A stretch of DNA of 64,000 bases from Xanthomonas sacchari (GCF_040529065.1 NZ_CP132343.1:4667001-4731000); one strand, 5' to 3'. Positions 40,410 to 50,160 are shown, counted from the first letter of the stretch. Notes: a model not told the origin generated them from the letters alone. Numbers and translations: made by a program.

Positions 40410-41981
40410 TCACCAGTCCGTCGGCGCGTAGTCCTTGAGGAACTGGCCCCACACGTGCTCGCCGGTGTTGAAGCCGTGGATGATCGGATCGACGATGCGC
40501 GCGGCGCCGTCGACGATGTCCAGCGGCGGATGGAAGCGCTCTTCCTGCACCTTGCGCGCGGCGATCTCGGCCGGATCCTCGTCAGTGACCCAGCCGGTGT
40601 CCACGCTGTTCATGTGGATGCCGTCGTTCTGGTAATCGGCCGCCGAGGTGCGGGTCATCATGTTCAACGCGGCCTTGGCCATGTTGGTGTGCGGATGCCG
40701 GGTGGTTTTGAAGTTGCGGTAGAACTGCCCCTCCATCGCCGACACGTTGACGATGTGCTTGTCGCGCTCGGGCGTGCGCAGCATCAGCGGCTTGAGCCGC
40801 GCGTTGAGGACGAACGGCGCGACCGCGTTGACCAGTTGCGTCTCCAGCAGCTCCACCGAGGACACTTCGTCCAGCAGCAGGCGCCAGGAGTTGCGCCCGC
40901 GCAGGTCCACCTGCTGCAGGTCCTGGTCCAGCCGTCCTTCCGGGAACAGGTGCTGCTGGGCGAGCAGGTCGTCGGCCAGCAGCGGCACCTGCGACAGTTC
41001 CGCGGCGCGCAGCAGACCGTCGGCACCGGCGCGTCCATTGCCGGCTCCGGCCGGCAGCGTGTTGCCGCCGGCCGGCAGCAGGTCGGGGCCGCGCAGGCCT
41101 TCGTACTGGCCCACCAGCCGGCGCACGTGCTCGGGCAGCTCGTGCAGCGCGGCAGTTTCGCCGGCCAGCATGTGCGCGTAGAACTGCGGCGGCCGGCGCA
41201 CGGTCTGGCAGGCGTTGTTGACGATGAAATCCAGGCGCGTGCGGGTCGCCAGCAGCTCGCTGCAGAACGCCTCGACGCTGGGCGTGTGGCGCAGATCCAG
41301 CCCGTACACCTGCAGGCGATGGCCCCACTCGGCGAAATCCGGCTCCTGCGCGTAGCGCGCGGCCGAGTCGCGCGGGAAGCGTGTGGTCACGATCAGCTCG
41401 GCGCCGGCGCGCAGCAGCTTGAGCCCGGCCTGGTAGCCGATCTTGACCCGGCCGCCGGTGAGCAGCGCCACGCGCCCGCGCAGGTCCGCGGTCTCGGTGC
41501 GCTTGACGTAGTTCAACTCGGCGCAGGGCGGGCACATCTGGTCGTAGAAGTGGTGCAGCTCGGTGTACTTCTGCTTGCACACGTAGCAGTGGCGCAGCTC
41601 GGGCGAGTGCGCCGCCGGCTCGGCCGCCGCGGCCTGCGCGTGGATCAGCGCTTCGGGCGTGTGCGGCGGGAAATAGTTGGGCGTGCTGAATACCGGCTTG
41701 CGCCGCAGCGCGCGAATGCCGGTCTGCGCCAGCAGTTCCTCGGCCTTGCGCACCTTCTCCTGGTGGCGCTCGCGCGCCTGTTCCTTGAGCAGCTTGCGCC
41801 GCGCCTTGGGCTCGGGGTTGAAGACCTGGGCAACCACCTGCAGCAGGCGCACGCGCTCGGCCTCCGGCAGGGTATCGAGCACGCGCCGGTCGGCGGCGAT
41901 GGCCTCGAGCAGGTCTAGGGCAATGCGCAGGCGCTCGGCCAGGGGCAGGTCGTCGGGCGAAACAGGGGCAGTGGCGTTCAA
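40410..41981 (-). CDS. SDR-family oxidoreductase with an internal zinc ribbon
   Basis: 523 residues from a TTG at 41979-41981, the first codon before the coherent protein NATAPVSPDDLPL; longer frames upstream are of shadow type. The N-terminal 130 residues are helical (ERLRIALDLLEAIAADRR, then KLLKEQARERHQEKVRKAEE). A zinc ribbon (CYVCKQKYTELHHFYDQMCP, CAEL) lies near residues 135-160. The C-terminal 350 residues are a short-chain dehydrogenase: RVALLTGGRVKIGYQAGLK (NAD(P)-binding, altered glycine motif), FIVNNACQTV, VNVSAMEGQFY and YQNDGIHMNSVDTGWV. The usual YxxxK pair is weak; HTNMAKAAL carries the lysine. Substrate unknown. Confidence 0.75.
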   Translation of the reverse strand: MNATAPVSPDDLPLAERLRIALDLLEAIAADRRVLDTLPEAERVRLLQVVAQVFNPEPKARRKLLKEQARERHQEKVRKAEELLAQTGIRALRRKPVFSTPNYFPPHTPEALIHAQAAAAEPAAHSPELRHCYVCKQKYTELHHFYDQMCPPCAELNYVKRTETADLRGRVALLTGGRVKIGYQAGLKLLRAGAELIVTTRFPRDSAARYAQEPDFAEWGHRLQVYGLDLRHTPSVEAFCSELLATRTRLDFIVNNACQTVRRPPQFYAHMLAGETAALHELPEHVRRLVGQYEGLRGPDLLPAGGNTLPAGAGNGRAGADGLLRAAELSQVPLLADDLLAQQHLFPEGRLDQDLQQVDLRGRNSWRLLLDEVSSVELLETQLVNAVAPFVLNARLKPLMLRTPERDKHIVNVSAMEGQFYRNFKTTRHPHTNMAKAALNMMTRTSAADYQNDGIHMNSVDTGWVTDEDPAEIAARKVQEERFHPPLDIVDGAARIVDPIIHGFNTGEHVWGQFLKDYAPTDW

Positions 41982-42214
41982 GACAGATCCGGGATGGGCG
42001 ACGGCGAGCCGCGGCAGAGCGCCGGCACGACGCCGACAGGGCAGCACGCGGCCCTGATGCGCCACCGCCCGCCGAAGCGGGAACGGCAGCGGCACGGGCC
42101 GCGGCGGGCCGGAGGAACCGGCCACCCGGGCATTTTCGCCGATCCGCGGCCTGCGATCCACGCGCGCTGCGATCGCCGTGCCCGACACCCGCCCCGGAGA
42201 CAGGCCGGGACCGC

Positions 42215-42772
42215 TCAGCGTGCCGGTGCGGTCGCGAACTCGCCGCGCTGCAGCTTGGCCACGTCGTTGCCCTGCGCATCCTTGGCCTGCAGGTCGGCGC
42301 CCTTGGCGGCGAGTTCCTTCAGCACCTCGGTGCGCTGGAACAGGGCCGCGTACATCGCTGCGGTCTGCCCGGCGTTGTTGCGCTGGTCCGGTGCGCAATC
42401 GGCCTGCATCAGCCGCTTGGCGATGCTCAGCTCGCCCTTGAAGATCGCGCCCATCAGCGCGGTGTTGCCGCGCTTGTCCTGCGCGCAGGGGTCGGCACCG
42501 GCGCGCAGCAACTGTTCCACCGTCGCCTGCTGGCCGTGATAGGCGGCCAGGATCAGCGCGGTGTAGCCCTTGTCGTCGCGGGTATCGAGGTCGTAATGGG
42601 CACGGATAAACTCGGCCAGCATGTCCTGGCGGCCCTGCCGCGCGGCATCGAAGAAATAGGTGCGCAACTGCGCCTGCACCGCGGCCGGATCGGGCGCCGC
42701 AGGCGCGGCCGGTGCAGCGACCGCCGTGGCGCTGACCGCGAGGCCAAGAAGGAAGAGAACAACACGATGCAT
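42215..42772 (-). CDS. Exported ankyrin-repeat protein next to KatB
   Basis: 185 residues from the ATG at 42770-42772. Signal peptide ending VAA (about 21). Four ankyrin repeats follow: DKGYTALILAAYHGQQATVE, DKRGNTALMGAIFKGELSI, and NNAGQTAAMYAALFQRTEV with a partial fourth. It lies 64 bases after the katB stop, in the same direction. In Pseudomonas and Xanthomonas an ankyrin protein (AnkB) is encoded with KatB and is thought to help catalase in the periplasm, perhaps as a scaffold. Confidence 0.83.
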   Translation of the reverse strand: MHRVVLFLLGLAVSATAVAAPAAPAAPDPAAVQAQLRTYFFDAARQGRQDMLAEFIRAHYDLDTRDDKGYTALILAAYHGQQATVEQLLRAGADPCAQDKRGNTALMGAIFKGELSIAKRLMQADCAPDQRNNAGQTAAMYAALFQRTEVLKELAAKGADLQAKDAQGNDVAKLQRGEFATAPAR

Positions 42773-42836
42773 AAGGAGTCTCCGCAAGAAAGTGCGCGGC
42801 GCGGCGATGCCGCCGCCGGGCCGCGCGTGGGACGTA

Positions 42837-44360
42837 TCAATCCTGCAGCTGCGCGGCCAGTTGCTTGACCCGCGCCAGGTCGCCCTTGGCCACCCGCGCC
42901 ACGCCGCTGCCGTAGGCCGGGTCGGCCTTGTACAGGAACGAGAGCATGATGTGCTTGCTCGCGTCGTCGGTGCCGGCCAGCGATTCGCCGAAGCTCTGGA
43001 TCAGGTCCTGCTGCTCCTTCTTGCTGTAGCTGCGGAACAGCTCGCCGGCCTGCTTGAAGTTCTGCTCGCGCGCGATCCTGGCCTGCTGGGTGGTGCCGGA
43101 CAGCGGCAACTGGCTGTAGCGCGCGTTCGGATCCTGCGGACGCGGGCTGAGCCGGCTCGGCTCGTAGTTCACGCCGCTGCTGGTGCTGCCGGCGTTCATC
43201 GCGCCGTCCTGGTTGCCATTGTTCACTGCCACGCGCGGCCGGTTCACCGGCAGGCTCAGGCCGTTGGTGCCGACGCGGTACAGCTGGGTGTCGGCGTAGG
43301 AGAAGATGCGTCCCTGCAGCAGGCGGTCTTCCGACGGCTCGATGCCCGGCACCAGGTTGGCCGGCGCCATCGCCACCTGCTCGGTCTCCTGGAAGAAGTT
43401 GTCCACGTTCCTGTTCAGCACCATCTGCCCGATCTTGCGCTCGGGCACGCCCGGCCAGATCTTGGTGGCATCCAGCGGATCGAAGTCGAACTTGGCCAGG
43501 TCCTCGGGCGCGAGCACCTGGATGTACAGGTCCCACTTCGGATAGTCGCCGCGCTTGATCGCGCCGACCAGGTCGTTGGTCAGGTGGCTGTAGTCCTTGC
43601 CCTGCACCGCCACCACCTGCTGCGGATCCAGGTTCTTGATGCCCTGCAGGCTCTTCCAGTGGAACTTGACGTAGTGCACCTGGCCCTGCGCGTTGACCAG
43701 CTTGTAGGCATGCACGCCGTTGCCGTCCATGAAGCGGTAGCCGGCCGGCGTGCCTTCGTTGGAGTACAGCAGGGTCAGGGTGCGGGTCGCCTCGGGCACG
43801 TGCGAGAAGAAATCGAAGCGGCGCGCATCGTCGTCGAGGTTGGTGCGCGGGTCCGGCTTGAACGCATGCACCATGTCCGGGAACTTGATCGCGTCGCGGA
43901 TGAAGAAGGTGGGGAAGTTGTTGCCCACCAGGTCCCAGTTGCCTTCGCTGGTGTAGAACTTGGTGGCGAAGCCGTGCGGATCGCGCAGCGTCTCCGGCGA
44001 ATGGTTGCCGTGCACCACCGAGGAGAAGCGCACGAACACCGGCGTGGTCGTGCCCGGCGCGAATACCTTGGCCTTGCTCAGTTCGGAGATGTCGGCGGTG
44101 GCGGTGAACTCGCCATGCACACCGGTGCCGCGCGCGTGCACCACGCGCTCGGGAATGCGCTCGCGGTCGAAACGCTGCAGCTTCTGGATCAGTTGCACGT
44201 CCTGCAGCAGCGTCGGGCCGTTGGGCCCGGCGGTCTGCGAGTTCTGGTTGTCGCCCACCGGCGCACCGTTGTCGCGGGTGAGCGTGGACTGTGCGGCACT
44301 GGCCGACAGGATCAGGGAAGGCGACAACAGGACAAGCAACAACAGGGATCCAGGGCGCAT
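42837..44360 (-). CDS. katB: Periplasmic heme catalase KatB
   Basis: 507 residues from the ATG at 44358-44360. A signal peptide (about residues 1-23, LLLLVLLSPSLILSASAA) directs it to the periplasm. The catalase small-subunit (clade 3) pattern is clear: RVVHARGTGVHGEF with the distal His, FVRFSSVVHGNHSPETLRDP, DLVGNNFPTFFIRD with the catalytic Asn, and RIFSYADTQLYRVGTN with the proximal heme-ligand Tyr. It decomposes hydrogen peroxide. An ankyrin gene follows in the same operon. No OxyR site was found upstream; a long hairpin lies at 44502-44549. Confidence 0.95.
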   Translation of the reverse strand: MRPGSLLLLVLLSPSLILSASAAQSTLTRDNGAPVGDNQNSQTAGPNGPTLLQDVQLIQKLQRFDRERIPERVVHARGTGVHGEFTATADISELSKAKVFAPGTTTPVFVRFSSVVHGNHSPETLRDPHGFATKFYTSEGNWDLVGNNFPTFFIRDAIKFPDMVHAFKPDPRTNLDDDARRFDFFSHVPEATRTLTLLYSNEGTPAGYRFMDGNGVHAYKLVNAQGQVHYVKFHWKSLQGIKNLDPQQVVAVQGKDYSHLTNDLVGAIKRGDYPKWDLYIQVLAPEDLAKFDFDPLDATKIWPGVPERKIGQMVLNRNVDNFFQETEQVAMAPANLVPGIEPSEDRLLQGRIFSYADTQLYRVGTNGLSLPVNRPRVAVNNGNQDGAMNAGSTSSGVNYEPSRLSPRPQDPNARYSQLPLSGTTQQARIAREQNFKQAGELFRSYSKKEQQDLIQSFGESLAGTDDASKHIMLSFLYKADPAYGSGVARVAKGDLARVKQLAAQLQD

Positions 44361-44665
44361 GGCGTCGGCTCGCGTGAAGGGAGCTGCAGCATGGCGGCAG
44401 TCCGGCGCGCAGAACATTCGTTCCTTGCGATCGATGCCATCGACGCGGCCAATCGCGTCCGCGCACTGTGATCGCGACCATTGGTAGAGCGCGCAATCCG
44501 TTGCAGCTGCAGCGTCGTCGCAGCGTCACTCGACGACGATGCAGCTGCAGATCGACCGCAAAATGTAGACGCGCGCGCGTGCCATCAGCAGCGGCGATGC
44601 CTGGCGATGCGGCCGCAAGCGCACCGCGGCGCGATGCACCCCGCGTATCGCCGTGATGGCGGACG
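44361..44665. other. Intergenic stretch upstream of katB; contains one long hairpin, no gene
   Basis: No coding frame is supported in these 305 bases. The katB promoter should lie here. The notable feature is the hairpin listed separately. Confidence 0.5.
44502..44549. terminator. Long hairpin upstream of katB
   Basis: TGCAGCTGCA followed by CGTCGTCG (44502-44520) pairs with CGACGACG and TGCAGCTGCA (44531-44549): 18 of 19 positions, loop of ten bases. It may terminate the upstream minus-strand gene (stop at 44666) or regulate katB. No T-run is seen. Confidence 0.55.
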
Positions 44666-45163
44666 CTAGCGCTTGGCGCTCAGCGCGCGGCTGCGATCGG
44701 CGAACAGTGCCTGATCGGCTTGGCTATAGGCGGCGCGCTGCACGGCCGCATCGATGCCGCGCTGGAAGTCGGCGCGAAAGCCAGGCTCGTTGATGCGCTG
44801 GGCGATCAGGAACACTGCGTGCGCCGTCTCGGCGCCGACCGCCTGCGTATCGGGAAAGCCCTGGCGCCGGATCAGATCGGTCAGGCGCTCCTGGCTTTGC
44901 TTCTGCGCCATGCGCACCTCGCGTGCATACGCGCGCAGCGAGACGGTGTCGTGCTGCAGCCGCTGCGGCGAGTAGTCCCGCTTGAGATCGGCGCGTGCCT
45001 GCGCGTCGTCGCTGATCAACTGCAGCAGTTGCGTGCGATAGGCCGGATTGGCCGGCGCTGCCGCGGCAGCGTCATCTGTCGGTGCACCGATCGGACCCGC
45101 CGCGGCGATGCTGGTCAGCACGCACAACGCCGCTCCGAACGCCCAGCGTGTGGCGATTCGCAT
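44666..45163 (-). CDS. Exported protein, possibly DUF6624
   Basis: 165 residues from the ATG at 45161-45163. Signal peptide ending AAA (about residue 22). The mature part has a helical pattern with LLQLISDDAQARADLKR, RMAQKQSQERLTDLIRRQGF and GAETAHAVFLIAQRINEPGF, the last resembling the end of DUF6624 proteins (G-x-x-A-x-x-A-W/F-L-I-x-Q). Assignment is by pattern only. Periplasmic location is expected. It lies upstream of katB in the same direction. Confidence 0.6.
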   Translation of the reverse strand: MRIATRWAFGAALCVLTSIAAAGPIGAPTDDAAAAAPANPAYRTQLLQLISDDAQARADLKRDYSPQRLQHDTVSLRAYAREVRMAQKQSQERLTDLIRRQGFPDTQAVGAETAHAVFLIAQRINEPGFRADFQRGIDAAVQRAAYSQADQALFADRSRALSAKR

Positions 45164-45287
45164 GATGATGTTCCCCCTGTCGCCCGCGATACTAGACCAG
45201 TGCGCGCGGCCTGTCCGCGTGCTTACGGGTTCCCACGCATGCGATGCCGGCTTGGCGCACGGCGTCACATCGGCAGCCCAACGGACG

Positions 45288-47426
45288 TCACATCCGCTGG
45301 CCGATCACCCGCTTGAACGGCGGCAACGCATCGATGATGCGCTTGCCGTAGCGCTTGGTCAGCAGCCGCGAATCGAGAATGATCACGCGGCCGTGGTCGT
45401 CGGCGGTGCGGATCAGGCGGCCGGCGAACTGGGTCAGGGTGCGCAGCGCGTGCGGCACCGCGATCAGGTTGAAGGCGTTGAGACCGCGGCTCTCGAACCA
45501 TTCGCCGAGCGTGGCGGTCTGCGGATCGGTCGGCACCGCGAACGGCACCTGGGTGATGACCACCGTGGTGCAGGCCTCGCCCGGCAGGTCCAGGCCCTCG
45601 CCGAAGGAATTGAGGCCGAACAGCACCGAGCCTTCGCCGGCGGCGATGCGGCGCATGTGCTCGCCGATCATTTGCGACTTGGAGCCCTCGCCCTGCACCA
45701 GCACGCGGTTGCGCTGCGCGATCGGCAGCAGGTCGGCCACCTTGAGCATCTTCCAGCGCGAGGTGAACAGCACGATCGAGCCCTTGCCCCAGTCCAGTTC
45801 GCGCACCAGGTAGCGCGCCACTTCGCGTGGATGGCCCTCGCGGTCGTCCGGCGCCACCGGGAACGCCGGCACGATCAGCTCGGCCTGGTTGGGCAGGTCG
45901 AACGGCGAGGACAGCGACACCATCTCCGCATGCGCGGGCAGGCCGTTGTCGATCGCCAGCGCCTGGAAATCGCCGCCGCCGGTGAGCGTGGCCGAGGTCA
46001 GCACCGCCGCGTCCACCTCGCTCCACAGCAGCGAGCGCAGCACCTGCGCGGCCGACACCGGCGAGCAATGGCAGATCAGATCGGCATCGCGCGAGGCGGT
46101 GATCCAGCGCGCCATCGGCGGCTGCCCGTCCTGGTCCTCGCGGCGCCAGCCCAGCCACAGCGCGTACTGCTGCTCGACCATCTCCAGGGCCATGCCCAGG
46201 TTGCGCTGCAGGCGCTCCTTGGCCGCGTCCTCCTGCTTGGACTTGGCCGCCATCTGGTGCGCGGCCTGCACCCAGTTCAGCAGCGCCCCGGTGTCCTGCG
46301 CCTGCGCATCGATCAGCGGCTTCCAGTCCTCGGGCAGGCGGCCATTGGGCGCGCGCCACATCGGTTCGTCCTGGCCCGGCTCCGGCACCCACACCCGTTC
46401 GATCTCGGCGCGGAATGCCTTCAGGCCCTTGGCCACCCGCGCGGCGAGTTCGACCGCCTCGTTGGGCAACTGATTGCCGATGCGGTCCTTGTCGGCGAGC
46501 CGGTAGGCGGCGCCGACCAGCGCCTGCAGGCGGCCGGTGCGCCGCGCCATCTCGTCCAGCGGCAGGTTCGCCGCGCCCTGGTCGATGGCCACGCCGGCGA
46601 TGTGGTGGCCTTCGTCGAGCACCAGCAGCATGTCCGACGGCGGCGCGATCAGCGGCTGGCCGTTGTCGCTGTCGCCCAGCGACAGCGCCGACAGCAGCAG
46701 GGCATGGTTGGTGACCACGATCTGCGCGTCGCGCACCTCGCTGCGCGCCTTCAGCACCGGACACTGCACTGCGAACGAACAGCGCCGCCCGGCGCAGCCG
46801 GCCGCATTGGTGGTGATGCGCGCGCGCAGCGACGGCGGCACCGGCTCCGGCGCAGCATCCAGATCGCCGTTCCAGGTCCGGTCGGCGTAGGCCTTGGCCA
46901 GCGCCCGCGCCTGCTCGGCCTCGGCCGGACTCAGCGGGCGGTCGTACAGCGGCGCCTCGTCCTCGAACATGCTGTCCTGCGCGGCCTCGCCATGCAGCTC
47001 GGCGACGTTGCGCGTGCACAGGTAACGGGTGCGGCCCTTGGCCAGCGCCACGGTGGCCTCCAGCCCGGTGGCCTTGAGGAAGGCCGGGATGTCGCGCTCG
47101 ACCAGCTGCGACTGCAACGCCACCGTGCCGGTGCTGATCACCAGCTTCTTCTTGCTGGCCAGGGCGATCGGCACGCCGGCGGTCAGATAGCCCAGGCTCT
47201 TGCCGACGCCGGTGGGCGCCTCGGCCACGCCCACCCCGCCGGAGGTGCCCAGCGCGCGCGAGACCACGCCGATCATCTGGCTCTGCGCACGGCGCACGCG
47301 GAAGCCCGGCGTATTGGCCTGCAGCTTGGCGTAGGCATCGCGGATCGCCAGCTTGACCGGTTCGGTGAGCTGGCGCGGGGACGGGCCGGACGCGGGCGGC
47401 GTCGACGGCGAAGCGGAATCGGTCAT
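45288..47426 (-). CDS. dinG: ATP-dependent DNA helicase DinG
   Basis: 712 residues from the ATG at 47424-47426. Superfamily 2 XPD/DinG helicase: Walker A in AEAPTGVGKSLGYLTA (about residue 65), the iron-sulfur cysteines (one in RYLCTRN, three in AAGCAGRRCSFAVQC, about residues 130-225), the DEGH box in LLVLDEGHHIAG, and motif VI in QFAGRLIRTADDHGRV near the end. DinG unwinds DNA and R-loops during replication stress and repair. The length is as expected. It is a single gene with its own promoter presumably before 47427. Confidence 0.92.
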   Translation of the reverse strand: MTDSASPSTPPASGPSPRQLTEPVKLAIRDAYAKLQANTPGFRVRRAQSQMIGVVSRALGTSGGVGVAEAPTGVGKSLGYLTAGVPIALASKKKLVISTGTVALQSQLVERDIPAFLKATGLEATVALAKGRTRYLCTRNVAELHGEAAQDSMFEDEAPLYDRPLSPAEAEQARALAKAYADRTWNGDLDAAPEPVPPSLRARITTNAAGCAGRRCSFAVQCPVLKARSEVRDAQIVVTNHALLLSALSLGDSDNGQPLIAPPSDMLLVLDEGHHIAGVAIDQGAANLPLDEMARRTGRLQALVGAAYRLADKDRIGNQLPNEAVELAARVAKGLKAFRAEIERVWVPEPGQDEPMWRAPNGRLPEDWKPLIDAQAQDTGALLNWVQAAHQMAAKSKQEDAAKERLQRNLGMALEMVEQQYALWLGWRREDQDGQPPMARWITASRDADLICHCSPVSAAQVLRSLLWSEVDAAVLTSATLTGGGDFQALAIDNGLPAHAEMVSLSSPFDLPNQAELIVPAFPVAPDDREGHPREVARYLVRELDWGKGSIVLFTSRWKMLKVADLLPIAQRNRVLVQGEGSKSQMIGEHMRRIAAGEGSVLFGLNSFGEGLDLPGEACTTVVITQVPFAVPTDPQTATLGEWFESRGLNAFNLIAVPHALRTLTQFAGRLIRTADDHGRVIILDSRLLTKRYGKRIIDALPPFKRVIGQRM

Positions 47427-47493
47427 CCCGGCATTTTCTCACGTCCCGTCGCAGGGACTGAAACGCGGGAACCGAACAGTACTGCGCGCCGCG

Positions 47494-47859
47494 TTATGGC
47501 AGCGGCGGCGCGGCCTTGCGCGGCAGCGCCAGCCACAGCGCGCGCAGCAGCAACGCCAGGCCGGCCACGTACAGCGCATCGTCCAGCAGATGCACCAGCG
47601 CGGAAGCGTCCGGATGGACACCGCGGAACTGCGGGGACAGCAGCGCCACCGAGCCCAGCACCGCGTTCAACAGCCGCGGCAGGATCGCGTCCATCAGCAA
47701 CACCGTCAGCCCGAGCCGGGCCAGGGTGCGCGCGCGGCCCGGCGCCAGCCGCGGGAGCAGCAGCAGGGCGATCAGCGGCAGCAACAGGCGCGCCAGCAGG
47801 CCGAGCGCGCCGGTCAGCACGCTCGTGTCCAGAAGCGGGTGCAGCCCCGTTGCCAGCAT
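47494..47859 (-). CDS. Small membrane protein
   Basis: 121 residues from the ATG at 47857-47859. Three to four hydrophobic helices rich in Leu and Ala (about residues 15-40, 45-60, 62-75, 95-112). No family recognised. It lies 30 bases after the next minus-strand membrane gene (47890-48216) and probably shares a transcript with it. Confidence 0.65.
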   Translation of the reverse strand: MLATGLHPLLDTSVLTGALGLLARLLLPLIALLLLPRLAPGRARTLARLGLTVLLMDAILPRLLNAVLGSVALLSPQFRGVHPDASALVHLLDDALYVAGLALLLRALWLALPRKAAPPLP

Positions 47860-47889
47860 CGCGCCCTCCCTCGAATCCGGTGTCGTCGG

Positions 47890-48216
47890 TCAGTGCGGCG
47901 CCGCCACGCGCGGCGGCAGGGCGAAGCGCAGCGCCAGGACCACCAGCAGCACGCCCACCGTCAACATCAGGCTGAGGACCGCGCGCAGCACGCCCAGCCA
48001 CATGGTGAACTGGGACAGGCTGGCGCCACGCGACATCAGCCACATCGGCAACATCGACAGCGCCGTGCCCAGCAGCATCACCACCAGCATGAGGCTCAAC
48101 CCGCACAGGCCCAGCGTCCGTGGGCGGCCGGGGCGCCGCGTGGCCAGCAGCGCCATGCCCACCACGTACACCACCACGACCGGCAGTTGGAACAGCAGGG
48201 TCGTCAACATTTGCAT
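47890..48216 (-). CDS. Small membrane protein
   Basis: 108 residues from the ATG at 48214-48216; a longer frame begins further upstream but overlaps aroE. Three helices: about residues 7-25, 35-55 and 75-100. The loop LATRRPGRPRTLG is basic and cytoplasmic. I do not recognise the family. It lies 49 bases after aroE in the same direction, probably in its operon. Confidence 0.65.
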   Translation of the reverse strand: MQMLTTLLFQLPVVVVYVVGMALLATRRPGRPRTLGLCGLSLMLVVMLLGTALSMLPMWLMSRGASLSQFTMWLGVLRAVLSLMLTVGVLLVVLALRFALPPRVAAPH

Positions 48217-48265
48217 CGCAAGTCCAGTGTCCACGCAGTCGTTCCTCTCGATGAAGACGCAGGCG

Positions 48266-49114
48266 TCAGTCGGCGCTGACCAGGACCGCATCGCGCTCGC
48301 GCAGCGCGGCATACACCGGATCGGTGTCCGGGCGCACGCCATGCCATGCCTCGAAGCTCTCGGCCGCCTGTTCCACCAGCATGCCCAGGCCGTCCACGGT
48401 GTCGCGGCAGTGCGCCGCGCGCGCCCAGGCCAGGAACGCGATCGCCACCTCGCCGTAGTTCAGGTCCACCGCCAGGGTCATGCTGTTGATCAGCGACAGC
48501 GGCAACGTGAAGCTGGCGGCCGGATCGCGGCCGATGGTGGTGGCGTTGACGATCAGTTCGAAATCGCCCAGCTCGCGCAGGTCTTCCCAGTAGCGCGAGA
48601 TCGCGCGGGCCGGCTCGCCCAGCGCATCGACCAGCGCATCGGCGCGTTCCGGCGCCCGGTTGACCACCACCAGTTGCTGCACGCCGGCCTCCAGCAGCGC
48701 CGGCGCCACGCCGCGCGCGGCGCCGCCGGCGCCCAGCAGCAGCGCGCGGCGGCCGCGCAGGTCCAGGCCGTTGCGGTCGGTCAGGTCGCGCACCAGGCCG
48801 GCGCCGTCGGTGTTGTCGCCGTGCCACTGGCCATCGCGGTAGCTGAGCGTGTTGACCGCACCGGCCGACTGCGCGCGTGCGCTGTGCACCACGCTGAGCG
48901 CGAACGCGGCTTCCTTCAGCGGCAGGGTCACGTTGGCGCCGACACCGCCGTCGGCGGCGAAGGCGGCCAGCGCCGCGGCGAACCCGTCGGCCTGGACGTC
49001 GATCGCCTCGTATTGCAGGGCGATGCCGGTCTGCTTGGCGAAGGCGGCGTGGATGCGCGGCGACAGCGAATGGGCGACGGGATGGCCGAACACGGCAAAA
49101 CGGGAGTTGGGCAT
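48266..49114 (-). CDS. aroE: Shikimate dehydrogenase
   Basis: 282 residues from the ATG at 49112-49114. It reduces 3-dehydroshikimate to shikimate with NADPH in aromatic amino acid synthesis. The substrate-binding start is [20 protein letters not shown], the catalytic Lys lies in [11 protein letters not shown] (about residue 66), the Asp in [11 protein letters not shown], and the NADP-binding glycine motif is [20 protein letters not shown], then [10 protein letters not shown]. Full length and intact. Two membrane genes follow in the same direction. Confidence 0.95.
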   Translation of the reverse strand: MPNSRFAVFGHPVAHSLSPRIHAAFAKQTGIALQYEAIDVQADGFAAALAAFAADGGVGANVTLPLKEAAFALSVVHSARAQSAGAVNTLSYRDGQWHGDNTDGAGLVRDLTDRNGLDLRGRRALLLGAGGAARGVAPALLEAGVQQLVVVNRAPERADALVDALGEPARAISRYWEDLRELGDFELIVNATTIGRDPAASFTLPLSLINSMTLAVDLNYGEVAIAFLAWARAAHCRDTVDGLGMLVEQAAESFEAWHGVRPDTDPVYAALRERDAVLVSAD

Positions 49115-49154
49115 GGAGCGCTCGTTGGTTGTTTTAGACTGGCGGCGACATTCC

Positions 49155-50057
49155 ATGGAATCCCTCATGCGGACCCCTGCCCTGCCGCTCGTGCTGGCCG
49201 CGAGTTTACTCTGCGCGCCGTGTGCGTTCGCGCTTTCCGAATTCGGCATCGAGGGCATGGGCGTGGTGTCCACCGCTGCCGATGAGACCCGCGCCAGCGT
49301 GTCTGCAGACGGCCAGCGCATCGTCTGGGCCAGTCCCGACCGCGCCGGCGGCCCCGGCGGCGGCGACCTCTGGCAGGCGCTGCTGCGCGACGGCCGCTGG
49401 AGCGACCCGCAGCCGCTGCCGGCACCGCTCAACTCGCCGAACCTGGACAGCGACCCGTTCTTCAGCGCCGACGGACACTGGCTGTACTTCGCCTCCGATC
49501 GTCCCGGCGGCCACGGCGGCAGCGACCTGTACCGCGCGCCGGTGCTGGCCGATGGCGGCTACGGTGCGCCGCAGAACCTGGGCGCGGCGGTGAATTCGCC
49601 GGGCAACGAGCGTGCGCCGGCCCTGTCGCTGGACGGCACGCGGCTGCTGTTCGCCAGCGACGGCCATGGCGGCGCAGGCGGCCTGGACCTGTTCGTGGCG
49701 CGCCTGCAGGGTCAGACCTTCACCGCACCGCAGGCGCTGGCCGGGGTCAACAGCGCCGACGACGAGACCGACGCCGCTTGGCTGGGCGACGGCCGCGCGC
49801 TGCTGTTCGCGCGTGCGCACGGCAGTGCGAGCAGCCAGGTGCTGCTGGCGCAATGCGCCGGCGGCCGCTACGCGGACCCGCAGCCGCTGGCGCTGTCGTT
49901 CAACAGTCGCGACGGCCACACCGCCGGCGCGGTGCTGGATGCGTCCAAGCCCAGCGAACTGTTGCTGTCCGGCAGCGCCCGCGCGCCCAGAGCCGGCAAG
50001 CGCGACCTGTACCGGATCAAGGCGCCGACCGCCACCGGTAGCGGCGACTGCAGGTAA
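49155..50057 (+). CDS. Exported PD40 (TolB-like beta-propeller) protein
   Basis: 300 residues from the ATG at 49155 (MESLMRT); an ATG four codons later is possible. Signal peptide ending AFA (about residue 26). The body is a series of WD40-like PD40 blades with repeated SxDGxxxxFxSDxxGGxGGxDLY pattern: [40 protein letters not shown] and two more. Such proteins are periplasmic or secreted and bind partners rather than catalyse reactions. It is divergent from aroE. Confidence 0.85.
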   Translation: MESLMRTPALPLVLAASLLCAPCAFALSEFGIEGMGVVSTAADETRASVSADGQRIVWASPDRAGGPGGGDLWQALLRDGRWSDPQPLPAPLNSPNLDSDPFFSADGHWLYFASDRPGGHGGSDLYRAPVLADGGYGAPQNLGAAVNSPGNERAPALSLDGTRLLFASDGHGGAGGLDLFVARLQGQTFTAPQALAGVNSADDETDAAWLGDGRALLFARAHGSASSQVLLAQCAGGRYADPQPLALSFNSRDGHTAGAVLDASKPSELLLSGSARAPRAGKRDLYRIKAPTATGSGDCR

Positions 50058-50135
50058 GCGGGTTGCGCGACGGCTCAAGGTAGATGCCGGTCTGCTGCCG
50101 CGCCGACACACAACAAGCGGGACCAGAAGGCCTTT

Positions 50136-50160
50136 GTGGGAGGGACTTCAGTCCCGACGC
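50136..50160 (+). repeat. REP-type repeat, identical to 19468-19492
   Basis: The 25-base unit GTGGGAGGGACTTC to AGTCCCGACGC is identical to the one between ilvD and the intI remnant. Confidence 0.8.

Noticed and set aside
44361-44500. An OxyR-type site upstream of katB
   Set aside because: No convincing ATAG-N7-CTAT-like spacing was seen; peroxide control is plausible but unsupported here.
45048-47975. A 975-codon plus-strand frame
   Set aside because: It lies opposite dinG, whose helicase motifs are complete; composition is of shadow type.
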